From NCBI GenBank assembly GCA_964503595.1, contig CAZDAM010000129.1, positions 1-7,804 on the forward strand: a stretch of 7,804 nucleotides of DNA, read 5' to 3'. Below are positions 1 to 7,500 of the stretch, piece by piece. The position numbers and the translations under genes are program-made. The notes beneath the pieces are model-generated. The model ran no database searches, was not told the DNA's origin, and was given only the letters and a program-made list of their open reading frames with translations. Numbering within the stretch: the stretch's first letter is position 1; every line of letters starts with the position of its first letter. The DNA is from CAZDAM01 sp964503595. Lineage in GTDB: Bacteria; Muiribacteriota; UBA6191.

Positions 1-225
1 CGTTCTCAGGGTCTGAAGGCAGATCTTGCGGATGGAACCAGGCTTCGGAAGATGCTTGAGAAAGCGGAGCAGGTGGGAGCCTCACATGCCGTGATTCTGG
101 GATCAGATGAACTTGAGCGCAAAGTGGTGAAGCTGAAAAACCTAAGAGAGAGAAAAGAGGCGGAAGTCGCCCTTGAATCTTTTCTGGCGGGGCTTGAAAA
201 CGGCGGGAATGTACCGGAAGTTTGA
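1..225 (+). CDS. hisS: Histidyl-tRNA synthetase, C-terminal end (partial, 5' end outside window)
   Basis: The first reading frame is open from base 1 to a TGA at 223-225 and gives 74 residues. They match the end of the HisRS anticodon-binding (HGTP) domain: a helix with an L-x-K-x-L-x-x-A pattern (RLRKMLEKAEQVGAS), then HAVILGSDELERKVVKLKNL, which aligns with the family's 'vvilGedEl...v.lKdl' strand-turn-strand. The enzyme charges tRNA-His with histidine in the cytoplasm; this domain reads the anticodon region. The catalytic core and start codon lie upstream of the window. In the family's 'KdLrtgeQ' segment, the usual Gly-Glu-Gln is replaced here by KNLRERKEAEV, a modest divergence. The 3' end overlaps the start of the next gene in another frame, so the two are probably co-transcribed. 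The call rests on a short tail, but the motif order is distinctive; another class II synthetase with the same domain (ProRS, ThrRS, GlyRS) is less likely. Confidence 0.85.
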   Translation, partial: RSQGLKADLADGTRLRKMLEKAEQVGASHAVILGSDELERKVVKLKNLRERKEAEVALESFLAGLENGGNVPEV

Positions 226-865
226 GGATTTACCTGTATCGGCTCCCCCACAAGGCTGGGAGGAGCTCTACCAGAGGGCACTTAAGGAGAAATTTCCTCT
301 CCTGAGCCCCCATTCCGGGCGCCAGCTCCGGCTGCTCTGCCGCCTTCTGAAGCCCCAGAAAATTGCCGATGTCGGAGCCGGTTTCGGGGGATCTGCAATC
401 TGGATGGTGGAATCCTTTTGCCAGAATACCTGTATCTGGCTTCTTGATTATGATCAGAACTGTCTTCAGGATGCCCGGGAAATGCTTCAGAAGAAGCGTG
501 GGGATCTTCAGATTGAGCTTCTTTCCGGTCGTGCCCAGGATGGAATCAGCCATCTTCCGGGAGATCTGGATCTGGCTTTTGTGGATATTGATGGCTCGCG
601 CTATCTGGAAGTTCTAGAGCCTTTGCTGGGACGGATTCGTCCTGGAGGGCTCCTGGTCTATGACAACCTCAGTGTGGGGGGCCGTCTGTTTCAGCCGGAT
701 GGACGTAAACAGAAGGCTCTTGATGCAATTCAGGGTGTCCTGAAGAGGATGGAGGCCAGTCCCGAATGGGAGGTATCAGCCCTGTCGTCAGGAGATGGCC
801 TTCTGATCCTTCAACGGCTGGCGGACTTTTCTCCTTCAAAGAACTCAGCCAGAATCGCCTCGTAG
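209..865 (+). CDS. Class I SAM-dependent O-methyltransferase (YrrM/TrmR/CCoAOMT-like)
   Basis: From the ATG at 209 this is 218 residues, the usual size for O-methyltransferase family 3. The SAM-binding motif I is IADVGAGFGGSA (glycines at 55-60), followed by the acidic ribose-binding strand LLDYD (80-82). DLAFVDID (D126, D128) and YDN (D152, N153) match the metal-ligand positions, with the D126-D152 spacing of 26 that the family shows. GDGLLIL near residue 195 is the family's C-terminal strand. Members methylate hydroxyls on catechols, CoA esters or tRNA wobble uridine (TrmR) in the cytoplasm. The usual D-A-D-K is D-I-D-G here, so the conserved lysine is missing and the substrate may differ. 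Position next to hisS would suit a tRNA substrate, but that is inference. The frame also allows a TTG start at 173 (GAGG at 157-160, 12 bases upstream), adding 12 residues; ribosome-site evidence for the ATG is weak, so the start is uncertain. The 3' end overlaps the convergent TPR gene by 55 bp. Confidence 0.85.
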   Translation: MYRKFEDLPVSAPPQGWEELYQRALKEKFPLLSPHSGRQLRLLCRLLKPQKIADVGAGFGGSAIWMVESFCQNTCIWLLDYDQNCLQDAREMLQKKRGDLQIELLSGRAQDGISHLPGDLDLAFVDIDGSRYLEVLEPLLGRIRPGGLLVYDNLSVGGRLFQPDGRKQKALDAIQGVLKRMEASPEWEVSALSSGDGLLILQRLADFSPSKNSARIAS

Positions 866-2136
866 TGAGATTTGTCGGTAGCTTCCTGCATGGCAGCCTT
901 CAGATCTTCCAGGGCATGTGGATCGGCAGGAGAAGCAGCCATGGCAGCCTTGTAATAGAGCCGGGCCTCTTCACAATTGCCGGCAGCCAGGGAATAAAGC
1001 CCCAGATTGTAGTTGACCACGGGGTCTTCCAGACGGCTTTCGCGAGCCTTCAGGGTGACGTTGATGGCCTCATTGATTTCACCTAGTTTATAGAGGGCCC
1101 AGCCGAGGTTGGAGAGGGCTGAAGGGTAGCCTTCCCGGATCTCAAGGGCTTTGCGACAGAAGGACTCGGCCTTGTCCCATTGCCCAATTTCCAGGGCCAC
1201 AATCCCCATATTATTGTAAATTTCCGGAATATCGGGATGATCCTTGAGAAGCTTCTCGTAGATGCTCAGAGCCTCTTCGTAGCGTCCCTGTCCAAAACGG
1301 GCATTGGCCAGATTGTAAAGACCGTGCAGGGAGTCGGGAAAGCGGCTTAACAGTGGGGCGGAAATGTTGACGGTTTCCTCAAAACGACGCTGATGATTGT
1401 AGAGATTTCCCAGGCTCAGAAGGGTTTCCGGGTGATGGGGCTGGGAGTTTCGGGCAATTTCATAGTAGTGAATTGCCCGTGAATAATCACGGGTCTGCTT
1501 GTAGGAAAGACCCAGGTTATAGGCGGCAAAGAAGAAATCAGGCCGGATCTCAAGAGATTTTTCATAGCATTCCCGGGCTTTGGCTGTCTGGTGCTCGGAG
1601 TCATGCAGAATGCCCCAGTCATTCCAGGCTTCATAGAGTGCCGGATGGGAGGACAGGGCCTTTTCAAAATGGCTGTGGGCTTCTTCCTTGCGTCCCATTT
1701 CAACCATCATCAGGGCCAGATCGTAGTGTGCTTCTTCCAGGTTCGGATTTATGGAAAGGGCTTCCAGATAAGAATCGACCGCGGCATCCTGATCCTTCTC
1801 CTGGCGTTTGATACGGGCCAGCTGAAGCGAGGCCTCATAGTCTTCCAGATTGTGATGAAGTGCCTCTTCAAAGGCTTCCTCAGCTTCCTTTTTACGGGCA
1901 CTCTCCATTAAGGCCAGACCCTTGTTGTAGTACACATCCGATGCATTGATCTTGAGGTGCTCAATCTGGGAATAGAGGGTAAGGGCATCTTCATGGTCTC
2001 CATTCTGGTACTTCTCCACAGCAAGATTGTATTTGCTGCGAAATTCCGAAAATGGAATTTTCGTGCTTTGACTCAGAGAGGCAAAATCTTTGGAAGTCAA
2101 AAGGAAAGACATTGCAAATGGCAGAAAACTACGCAT
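811..2136 (-). CDS. Tetratricopeptide repeat (TPR) protein with eleven contiguous repeats
   Basis: This 441-residue protein is a nearly pure TPR solenoid. After a 31-residue N-terminus, eleven back-to-back units of exactly 34 residues fill positions 32-405, each with the W/Y-x-x-L-G/A ... A ... Y/F-x-x-A-L ... P pattern (for example YNLGLSYKQTRDYSRAIHYY). A 36-residue acidic/helical tail follows. TPR arrays bind partner proteins; no enzymatic domain is visible, so the role is a scaffold or co-chaperone-like adaptor of unknown target. I chose the ATG at 2134-2136 because GAGG lies 5 bases upstream of it. An in-frame ATG at 2172 would add 12 residues but has no visible ribosome site. With the chosen start the protein begins MRSFLPFAMSFLLTS, a short hydrophobic stretch after an arginine that might be a weak export signal, though no clear cleavage site is seen. 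It is transcribed alone, divergently from the ATPase-ruvB-cyclase block. Confidence 0.9.
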   Translation of the reverse strand: MRSFLPFAMSFLLTSKDFASLSQSTKIPFSEFRSKYNLAVEKYQNGDHEDALTLYSQIEHLKINASDVYYNKGLALMESARKKEAEEAFEEALHHNLEDYEASLQLARIKRQEKDQDAAVDSYLEALSINPNLEEAHYDLALMMVEMGRKEEAHSHFEKALSSHPALYEAWNDWGILHDSEHQTAKARECYEKSLEIRPDFFFAAYNLGLSYKQTRDYSRAIHYYEIARNSQPHHPETLLSLGNLYNHQRRFEETVNISAPLLSRFPDSLHGLYNLANARFGQGRYEEALSIYEKLLKDHPDIPEIYNNMGIVALEIGQWDKAESFCRKALEIREGYPSALSNLGWALYKLGEINEAINVTLKARESRLEDPVVNYNLGLYSLAAGNCEEARLYYKAAMAASPADPHALEDLKAAMQEATDKSHYEAILAEFFEGEKSASR

Positions 2137-2141
2137 GAAAT

Positions 2142-2145
2142 CCTC
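2142..2145 (-). promoter_or_regulatory. Ribosome binding site deciding the TPR gene start
   Basis: Read on the minus strand, GAGG is followed by ATTTC and then ATG (2136-2134). No comparable purine-rich site precedes the alternative ATG at 2172, where the upstream bases are pyrimidine-rich. This favours the shorter protein beginning MRSFLPF. Confidence 0.6.
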
Positions 2146-2308
2146 GCGATCTTGAGCGTTCTTCTGCCCCATCGGCTCAGAGGGAAAAGATCTTGGGAGG
2201 GCAATTCTGCGGGCTGGACGGGTTCGGACAAATTCCTGTAAGCTTCACAAAAAAGTGTTTGGAAGTGAGGAAGAAAGCCCGCGATCCCCTCTCACCATTT
2301 TTGCGTGC

Positions 2309-2338
2309 TTGAAAAGCTTTGGGAAACCTCAGTAAAAT
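2309..2338 (+). promoter_or_regulatory. Putative sigma-70-type promoter for the ATPase-ruvB-cyclase operon
   Basis: TTGAAA at 2309-2314 and TAAAAT at 2333-2338 are each one mismatch from the -35 and -10 consensus and are 18 bp apart. The predicted transcript start is near 2345, leaving a leader of about 30 nt before the ATG at 2374. A 9-bp direct repeat, TTTTTGCGT (2298-2306 and 2348-2356), brackets the element. I could not find an equally good promoter on the minus strand for the divergent TPR gene in the 2137-2300 stretch. Assignment is by eye only. Confidence 0.5.
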
Positions 2339-2362
2339 CAGCCCACTTTTTTGCGTAAATCC

Positions 2363-2366
2363 GGAG
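2363..2366 (+). promoter_or_regulatory. Ribosome binding site of the ABC ATPase gene
   Basis: GGAG sits 7 bases upstream of the ATG at 2374, at normal spacing. It confirms that ATG as the start; the encoded N-terminus MAEVRLERITKLYPG is the expected beginning of a MalK-type ATPase. Confidence 0.65.
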
Positions 2367-2373
2367 AAACCCC

Positions 2374-3498
2374 ATGGCAGAAGTACGTTTGGAACGCATC
2401 ACAAAACTGTATCCCGGCAATGACCGTCATACAGTCCAGGAGACCAGCCTTGTCATTCGGGATAAGGAGTTTGTGGTGCTTGTTGGCCCCTCTGGCTGTG
2501 GCAAGTCGACTCTGCTTCGCATGATTGCGGGTCTTGAGGACATCACTTCCGGAGAACTCCATATTGATAACCGGGTTGTGAATGAAGTCCACGCCAAGGA
2601 TCGCGATATTGCCATGGTGTTTCAGAATTATGCTCTCTATCCGCATATGACGGTCGCTGAGAACATTGCCTTCAGTCTGAAACTCAGGCGGGTGCCCCAG
2701 GCCGAAATCGATCGCAAGGTCGGCGAGGTTGCCAAAATTCTGGGGCTTGAGCTTCTTCTGGACAGAAAGCCCAAGGCCATGTCCGGGGGGCAGCGCCAGA
2801 GGGTGGCTCTGGGGCGTGCAATCGTGCGTGAGCCCAAGGTTTTTCTGATGGATGAGCCTCTGTCCAATCTGGATGCCAAATTAAGGGGCCAGATGAGGGC
2901 GGAAATCCTGAAGCTTCACAAGCAGATTCAGAACACCGTGATCTATGTGACTCATGATCAGATTGAGGCTATGACCATGGGAGATCGGATTGTGGTTCTG
3001 AATGGTGGCTATGTTCAGCAGGCAGACACTCCTGAGGCTGTCTACAATCATCCAGCCAACAAGTTTGTGGCAGGTTTCATGGGTTCCCCTCCCATGAACT
3101 TCTTAAGCTGCCGCCTTGAGGAGGAAGGTTCGGGCTTTACCCTGAGGGGTCAGGCTGCCGGGGCTTTCACTCTGCCGGTTCCGGCTTCCAAGATTACGGA
3201 TGCGGTCAGAACCATGAAGGGACGGGAAGTTGTCGTGGGCATCCGCCCCGAGGATCTGCATGATCCGGAGTCCCCGGATGGAAAGGTCTTCACGAATTCG
3301 GGTATTCGGGCAGAGGTGGATTTAGTTGAGCCTTTAGGGGCAGAAGTCTATGTTCACTTCAAGCTTGGATCCGGTCCCATGATCGGACGTTTAGGCCCTG
3401 CTGCCAAGGCTCACGCCGGGGAAGTCTTCGAGGTTCGGGCCAATCCCGAAAAAATGCATCTGTTCCACCCGGAAACCGAGGAACGGATCTCGGCTTAA
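2374..3498 (+). CDS. ABC transporter ATP-binding protein, MalK/UgpC/MsiK family
   Basis: This 374-residue protein is the energy-coupling subunit of a sugar- or glycerol-phosphate-type (CUT1) importer, working as a dimer on the inner face of the membrane. All nucleotide-binding motifs are intact: Walker A GPSGCGKST (38-46), Q-loop Q84 in VFQNYALYPHM, signature MSGGQ (136-140), Walker B VFLMDE (156-161), D-loop SNLD (164-167) and switch H194 in YVTHDQIEAMTM. The stretch PANKFVAGFMGSPPMNF (about 227-243) and the C-terminal VGIRPEDL (288-295) are hallmarks of the MalK/UgpC regulatory TOBE/OB domain, separating it from amino-acid or export ATPases. No permease or binding protein is nearby; such lone copies in other bacteria (MsiK-type) serve several sugar importers, and I infer that possibility here. 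It is the first gene of the apparent operon and ends 15 bp before ruvB. The exact substrate cannot be told from the sequence. Confidence 0.95.
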   Translation: MAEVRLERITKLYPGNDRHTVQETSLVIRDKEFVVLVGPSGCGKSTLLRMIAGLEDITSGELHIDNRVVNEVHAKDRDIAMVFQNYALYPHMTVAENIAFSLKLRRVPQAEIDRKVGEVAKILGLELLLDRKPKAMSGGQRQRVALGRAIVREPKVFLMDEPLSNLDAKLRGQMRAEILKLHKQIQNTVIYVTHDQIEAMTMGDRIVVLNGGYVQQADTPEAVYNHPANKFVAGFMGSPPMNFLSCRLEEEGSGFTLRGQAAGAFTLPVPASKITDAVRTMKGREVVVGIRPEDLHDPESPDGKVFTNSGIRAEVDLVEPLGAEVYVHFKLGSGPMIGRLGPAAKAHAGEVFEVRANPEKMHLFHPETEERISA

Positions 3499-3502
3499 GG
3501 AG
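3497..3502 (+). promoter_or_regulatory. Ribosome binding site of ruvB, overlapping the upstream stop codon
   Basis: AAGGAG begins inside the TAA stop of the ATPase gene (3496-3498) and lies 11 bases ahead of the GTG at 3514. Spacing is a little long. The arrangement suggests that ribosomes finishing the ATPase can restart on ruvB. Confidence 0.55.
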
Positions 3503-3513
3503 CCTGAATCGCT

Positions 3514-4554
3514 GTGATCGAAGAAAAGATTCCCTCGGTTCGGGAAGACGAGGCCGAACGCACGGTTTCTTCCCGTGAGCTGAGTGAGGATCAGGCTTCG
3601 GAGTCCCTGCGTCCACTGGATTTTGATGGCTTTATTGGTCAGGGAGATCTCAAGAAGCGACTGGGCATCTTTATTGAGGCGGCCAATCAGCGCAACGAAG
3701 CACTGGATCATGTGCTTCTGGCCGGCCCTCCGGGTCTTGGAAAAACCACTTTCAGCCGGATTATTGCCAACCAGCTGAAGGCTCATGTCGTAGTAACCTC
3801 AGGACCCGCTATTGAACGGGCCGGGGATCTGGCGGCAATCCTTACCAATCTTCAGTCCAGAGATGTTCTGTTCATTGACGAGATTCACCGCTTAAAAACC
3901 GTGGTGGAAGAAGTGCTTTACTCTGCAATGGAAGACTTCAAGCTCGATATTGTTGTGGGAAAGGGGCCGGACGCCAGAACACTTCGTCTGGATCTTCCTC
4001 CCTTTACCCTGATTGGAGCTACGACCAGGGCCGGACTGCTTTCTTCGCCTTTGCGGGACCGTTTCGGGATTCTGGGAAATTTTGAGCACTATCGGGTGGA
4101 TACCTTGACCCGCATCATTGAGCGTTCTTCTTCGATTCTTGATTTTCCGATTGCTTATGAAGGGGCCCAAGCCATTGCCCGACGCTCGCGGGGAACCCCG
4201 AGGATTGCCAACCGTCTTCTGAGGCGGGTGAGAGATGTCGCCCAGGTGGAAAAAGCCCCTGTGATTGATGCCAAGCTCGCCAACCGGGCCCTGAACCTTC
4301 TCAAGGTTGATGAAGAAGGGCTGGATGCCCTGGATATCCGGATTCTTGAGGCCCTGGTTCTAAAACATGAAATGCGGCCCATTGGTCTTTCCACTCTTTC
4401 GATTTCGGTGGCCGAAGAAGAGGACACGATTGCTGAAGTCTGCGAGCCCTACCTGATCCAGAAAGGACTGATGGAGAGGACCCCGCGCGGACGCATGGCC
4501 ACTTACCGGGCCAGGGAGCATCTGAAAAAACTCGGTGTAGAGGGGGTTGAATGA
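3514..4554 (+). CDS. ruvB: Holliday junction branch migration helicase RuvB
   Basis: RuvB forms hexameric rings that, with RuvA, drive ATP-dependent branch migration of Holliday junctions during recombinational repair. The 346 residues are of normal length. Visible motifs are SLRPLDFDGFIGQ (31-43), Walker A GPPGLGKT (71-78), TSGPAIERAGDLAAILTNL (95-113), Walker B LFIDEIH (119-125), sensor 1 GATTRAG (168-174), the arginine finger in SPLRDRFG (178-185), sensor 2 SRGTPRIANRLLRRVRD (225-241) and the winged-helix end RTPRGR (322-327). The GTG start gives MIEEKIPSVRE, a typical RuvB N-terminus. Small departures are LYSAMED where LYPAMED is usual, and KHEMRPIGL in the winged helix where the family normally has a Gly-rich FGGGPVGL. 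The gene is not beside ruvA or ruvC in this window; it sits between an ABC ATPase (15 bp gap) and the cyclase (4-bp stop/start overlap), so it is co-transcribed and probably co-translated with them. Confidence 0.97.
   Translation: MIEEKIPSVREDEAERTVSSRELSEDQASESLRPLDFDGFIGQGDLKKRLGIFIEAANQRNEALDHVLLAGPPGLGKTTFSRIIANQLKAHVVVTSGPAIERAGDLAAILTNLQSRDVLFIDEIHRLKTVVEEVLYSAMEDFKLDIVVGKGPDARTLRLDLPPFTLIGATTRAGLLSSPLRDRFGILGNFEHYRVDTLTRIIERSSSILDFPIAYEGAQAIARRSRGTPRIANRLLRRVRDVAQVEKAPVIDAKLANRALNLLKVDEEGLDALDIRILEALVLKHEMRPIGLSTLSISVAEEEDTIAEVCEPYLIQKGLMERTPRGRMATYRAREHLKKLGVEGVE
4540..4546 (+). promoter_or_regulatory. Ribosome binding site of the cyclase gene inside the ruvB end
   Basis: GAGGGGG inside the last ruvB codons is 4 bases ahead of the ATG at 4551, and that ATG overlaps the ruvB TGA as ATGA (4551-4554). 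A strong site plus stop/start overlap indicates translational coupling and fixes the cyclase start. Confidence 0.7.
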
Positions 4555-7500
4555 GTCTTCAGCGCGCAATGGAGCTTGCGGCCAGGGCTCACAAGGGGGG
4601 GCCGCAGAATTTTCATCAGCTTTTTGATGCCCTAGTGGAGGTCTTTCAGGAAGCCTTTGAAGCCGAGCTGGTTTTCTGTTTTGAAAGTGAGGCACTGCTT
4701 CCTGAAATTCAGTTGACCCATGCTACCAGCGAGGCCCGTAGGCTCGAGCATTCGCAGCATTTTTACCAGTTCAAGGCCTTTGCCGGTGCCCACATGAATG
4801 GTGAAGTCGAGCTTTTGAAACATTTTCCGGGACAGATTCTGGATATGCATCTGCGATCTCTTCTGCTTTTTCCCTTCAGTTTTGTCGAGGGTCGCAGCGG
4901 GATTTTCATTCTGGCTAATCCATCCTTTGAACGCGAAGAATTCGGCAAGGAGGATCTGGTCCTGCTTTCGCGGATTTTTGAGGTTCTTTCCGATACGGTG
5001 GAGTCCCTGCGCCTCAAGGCCATTGTCGATCTTTATCAGCATGAACAGCAGCTTCTGGAAAGGCTCAACCGTCTTGTGGATGGTGGGATTGGCATGCAGC
5101 AGTTTCACCGTCAGCTGGTGGAACTTGTCGAAGACACAGTGCAGTGCCAGATTGTGGCCTTCCTGCTTTACAGTGAAGCCACTGGCCAGTACATGCTGGA
5201 AGCCGGGAATGCGATTGGCTGTGAATTTTATTCCAATCAGGAGGATTTTTTCCGCTCTTTGGCCATTCAGGCTGAGTCCCAGGGGATTTTCAGCCGTTCG
5301 TTCAGTGGAAAGCATTTCAAGGGTGAAAAATACGGACTGGATCGCTTTGAAACCGCTCTGGTCATGCCGGTGAGTTTTCAGGAATACACTCACGGCGCTT
5401 TCATTCTTCTGAATAAGTTCCAGCAGCAGAGCTTTCAGGAACTCGATGTTCGTGCCATGAACACGATTATCCGTCTTTCCAAACCGGTGATTTTTCGCGA
5501 GAAGGAAAAGAATTCCCTGGTCAAACGCTTCAAGCGTTTTGTCGCCGATCGGATTGTCCGGGAAATCATGGAAAGTCCCGAGAGAACGCGTTTTGAAGAG
5601 GAAAGAAAAGAAATCTCCGTTCTTTTCATCGATCTGAATGATTTTACTTCCTTCTCGGAATCAACCCCTCCAGCCCGTCTGTTTCATCAGCTTAACGAAT
5701 TCCTCTCGGATATGACCGAACTGGTCTTTGAGTATGGCGGAACTCTGGATAAATATATCGGGGATGGGGTGATGGCTCTTTTCGGGACTCCAGTGGAGCT
5801 GGAGAATCACGCCGAGCTTGCCGTGGAGTGCGCCCTGGCCATGCAGGCAAGAATGGAAGTCTTAAGAAAGAAATGGAAGAAGGAGGGCAAGCAGGAACTC
5901 AGCGCCTCCGTTGGGATTTTTTCCGGTCTTGCTGCGGTGGGTCCGATTGGATCCGATCGCTTCATGGACTATACAGCGATAGGGGATACGGTCAATACGG
6001 CCTCCCGTCTGACTTCCATGGCCCGCCCCGGGACCATTCTGATTGGTCAGCCGACATTTCAGCCCCTCCAGGATGTTCTGGTTGTGGATTCCGAGCGCTC
6101 CCTCACAGTCAAGGGAAAAGGCCAGCCGGTGAATGCCTGGGAGGTTTCCGCCCTGAAGACCGAAGCTGAGATCATGGATCTTCTGCGGCTTGGCAACAGT
6201 CATACCCGCTGCCGGATCTTAAAGGCTCTTGGTTCCTGTACGGGATATAAGGAAACAGCCTTGCCTTTATCCTGGCTCAATGATTCCGATGTTGAGGTGC
6301 GTCAGGAAGCTGTGGAATGTATCCGGCGCATGAATCGGGAAATCTTCATTGAACCTCTGATTCAGAGACTGGAGTACGAAACCGATTCTGATCTGAAGCA
6401 GAAGATTCTGGGAGTGGTCTCGGATATTTCCTCGGAAACGGTTGTGACCCTTCTGAAGGACTATCTCGGAGATATCAGTCCCGATGTGAAGTCGCGGCTG
6501 GTGGATGCCATCGGGTATCAGGGGCGGGATGAAAACAAGAAGCTCCTTTTACCGCTTTTGAATGACTCCAATCACGAAGTCAGGGCCAATGTAGCTCATG
6601 CCCTTTACCGTTTCGGGGATGAATCCATCATTGAAATTCTTTTGAAGATGATGGGCTCCCAGGATCCGGGAATGACGATTGCGGCGGTGAACGTTCTGGG
6701 CCGGATTGGAACAACCCAGGTGGTCAAACCGCTTTTAAGGGCGATGGAGACAAATACCAGCAATGACGTGCGCTATGCCGTGGCGATTGCTTTGGGGCGT
6801 CAGTCAAAAATCCGGACGATTCGTTTTCTGAAGCACTTCTTGCAGTCAAGCGGTTTGAGCCGGGACTGGTTCACTCTGGTTCTGGCCAAGGAAGAAGAAC
6901 CGGAAACAGCCGCCGGCCTTTATGCCCAGGTCATGCGAAGCCGGGACCTATATGTTCTGGTAGCTGCCCTTCAGTCGCTTAAAGGGGAATCTGTAGGTGT
7001 AATCCGGGAAGTCGAAGAGGAGATTCTTGATCTTCTGGAGTATAAGGACGATCGGGTGCAGATGCAGGCTTTGGCCTGTCTTCGTCATGTTTCCACCGAT
7101 CGGGTCGTTCCGGTCCTGCTCAAACTCTATAATGGGGGACGGCTTGAGATTCGTCGGGAGGCCCTGAAGGAACTCGGCATGCGCCGCCTCTCCGATCTGG
7201 CCTCGATTTTTGTGGAGGCTCTCAAGGATCCGGATGGCGAGCTGGAGATTCTGGCGGTCAGCGGGCTTGGCATGATCGGGGATCTGGATCATCTGCCCCT
7301 GCTTCTGGAAAAACTCAAGCATACGGACAATGCCAATCTCAAGGCCACCATTCTCAGAGCCCTTGGGGGCTTTGATTCTCTGGATGTCATCACTCCCCTG
7401 ATTATGGGTCTTCAGTCCCCGATTGGTCGGATGCGGGCCAATGCGATTGATTCCCTGATCCAGAGAAGCTGTACGGAATCTGCCGGTTTCATCCGTCCTC

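Noticed and set aside
766..1086. 106-codon plus-strand frame bridging the convergent junction
   Set aside because: It overlaps the methyltransferase end and the TPR gene in other frames and has no motif or ribosome site.
2237..2249. Possible CRP site: TGTAAGCTTCACA in the divergent intergenic region, tempting because of the cyclase downstream
   Set aside because: The half-sites are only 3-4 bases apart, whereas CRP-type sites need about 6 between TGTGA and TCACA, and the two arms are not symmetric about the AAGCTT centre.
2240..2264. Weak hairpin around CTTCACAAAAAAGTG...GAAG as a terminator
   Set aside because: The stem needs a bulge, has only a few pairs, and is not followed by a T-run on either strand; it also sits upstream of both divergent genes.
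2173..2373. Small gene, riboswitch or RNA in the divergent intergenic region
   Set aside because: No frame with a ribosome site and no extended stem structure was visible; the region is explained by promoters and leaders.
4632..5393. 253-codon open frame on the minus strand
   Set aside because: It lies wholly antisense to the GAF region of the cyclase gene, shows no recognisable domain or ribosome site, and its composition is that of a shadow frame.
6948..7322. 124-codon open frame on the minus strand
   Set aside because: Antisense to the HEAT repeats, with no recognisable motif; the plus-strand frame is clearly the coding one.
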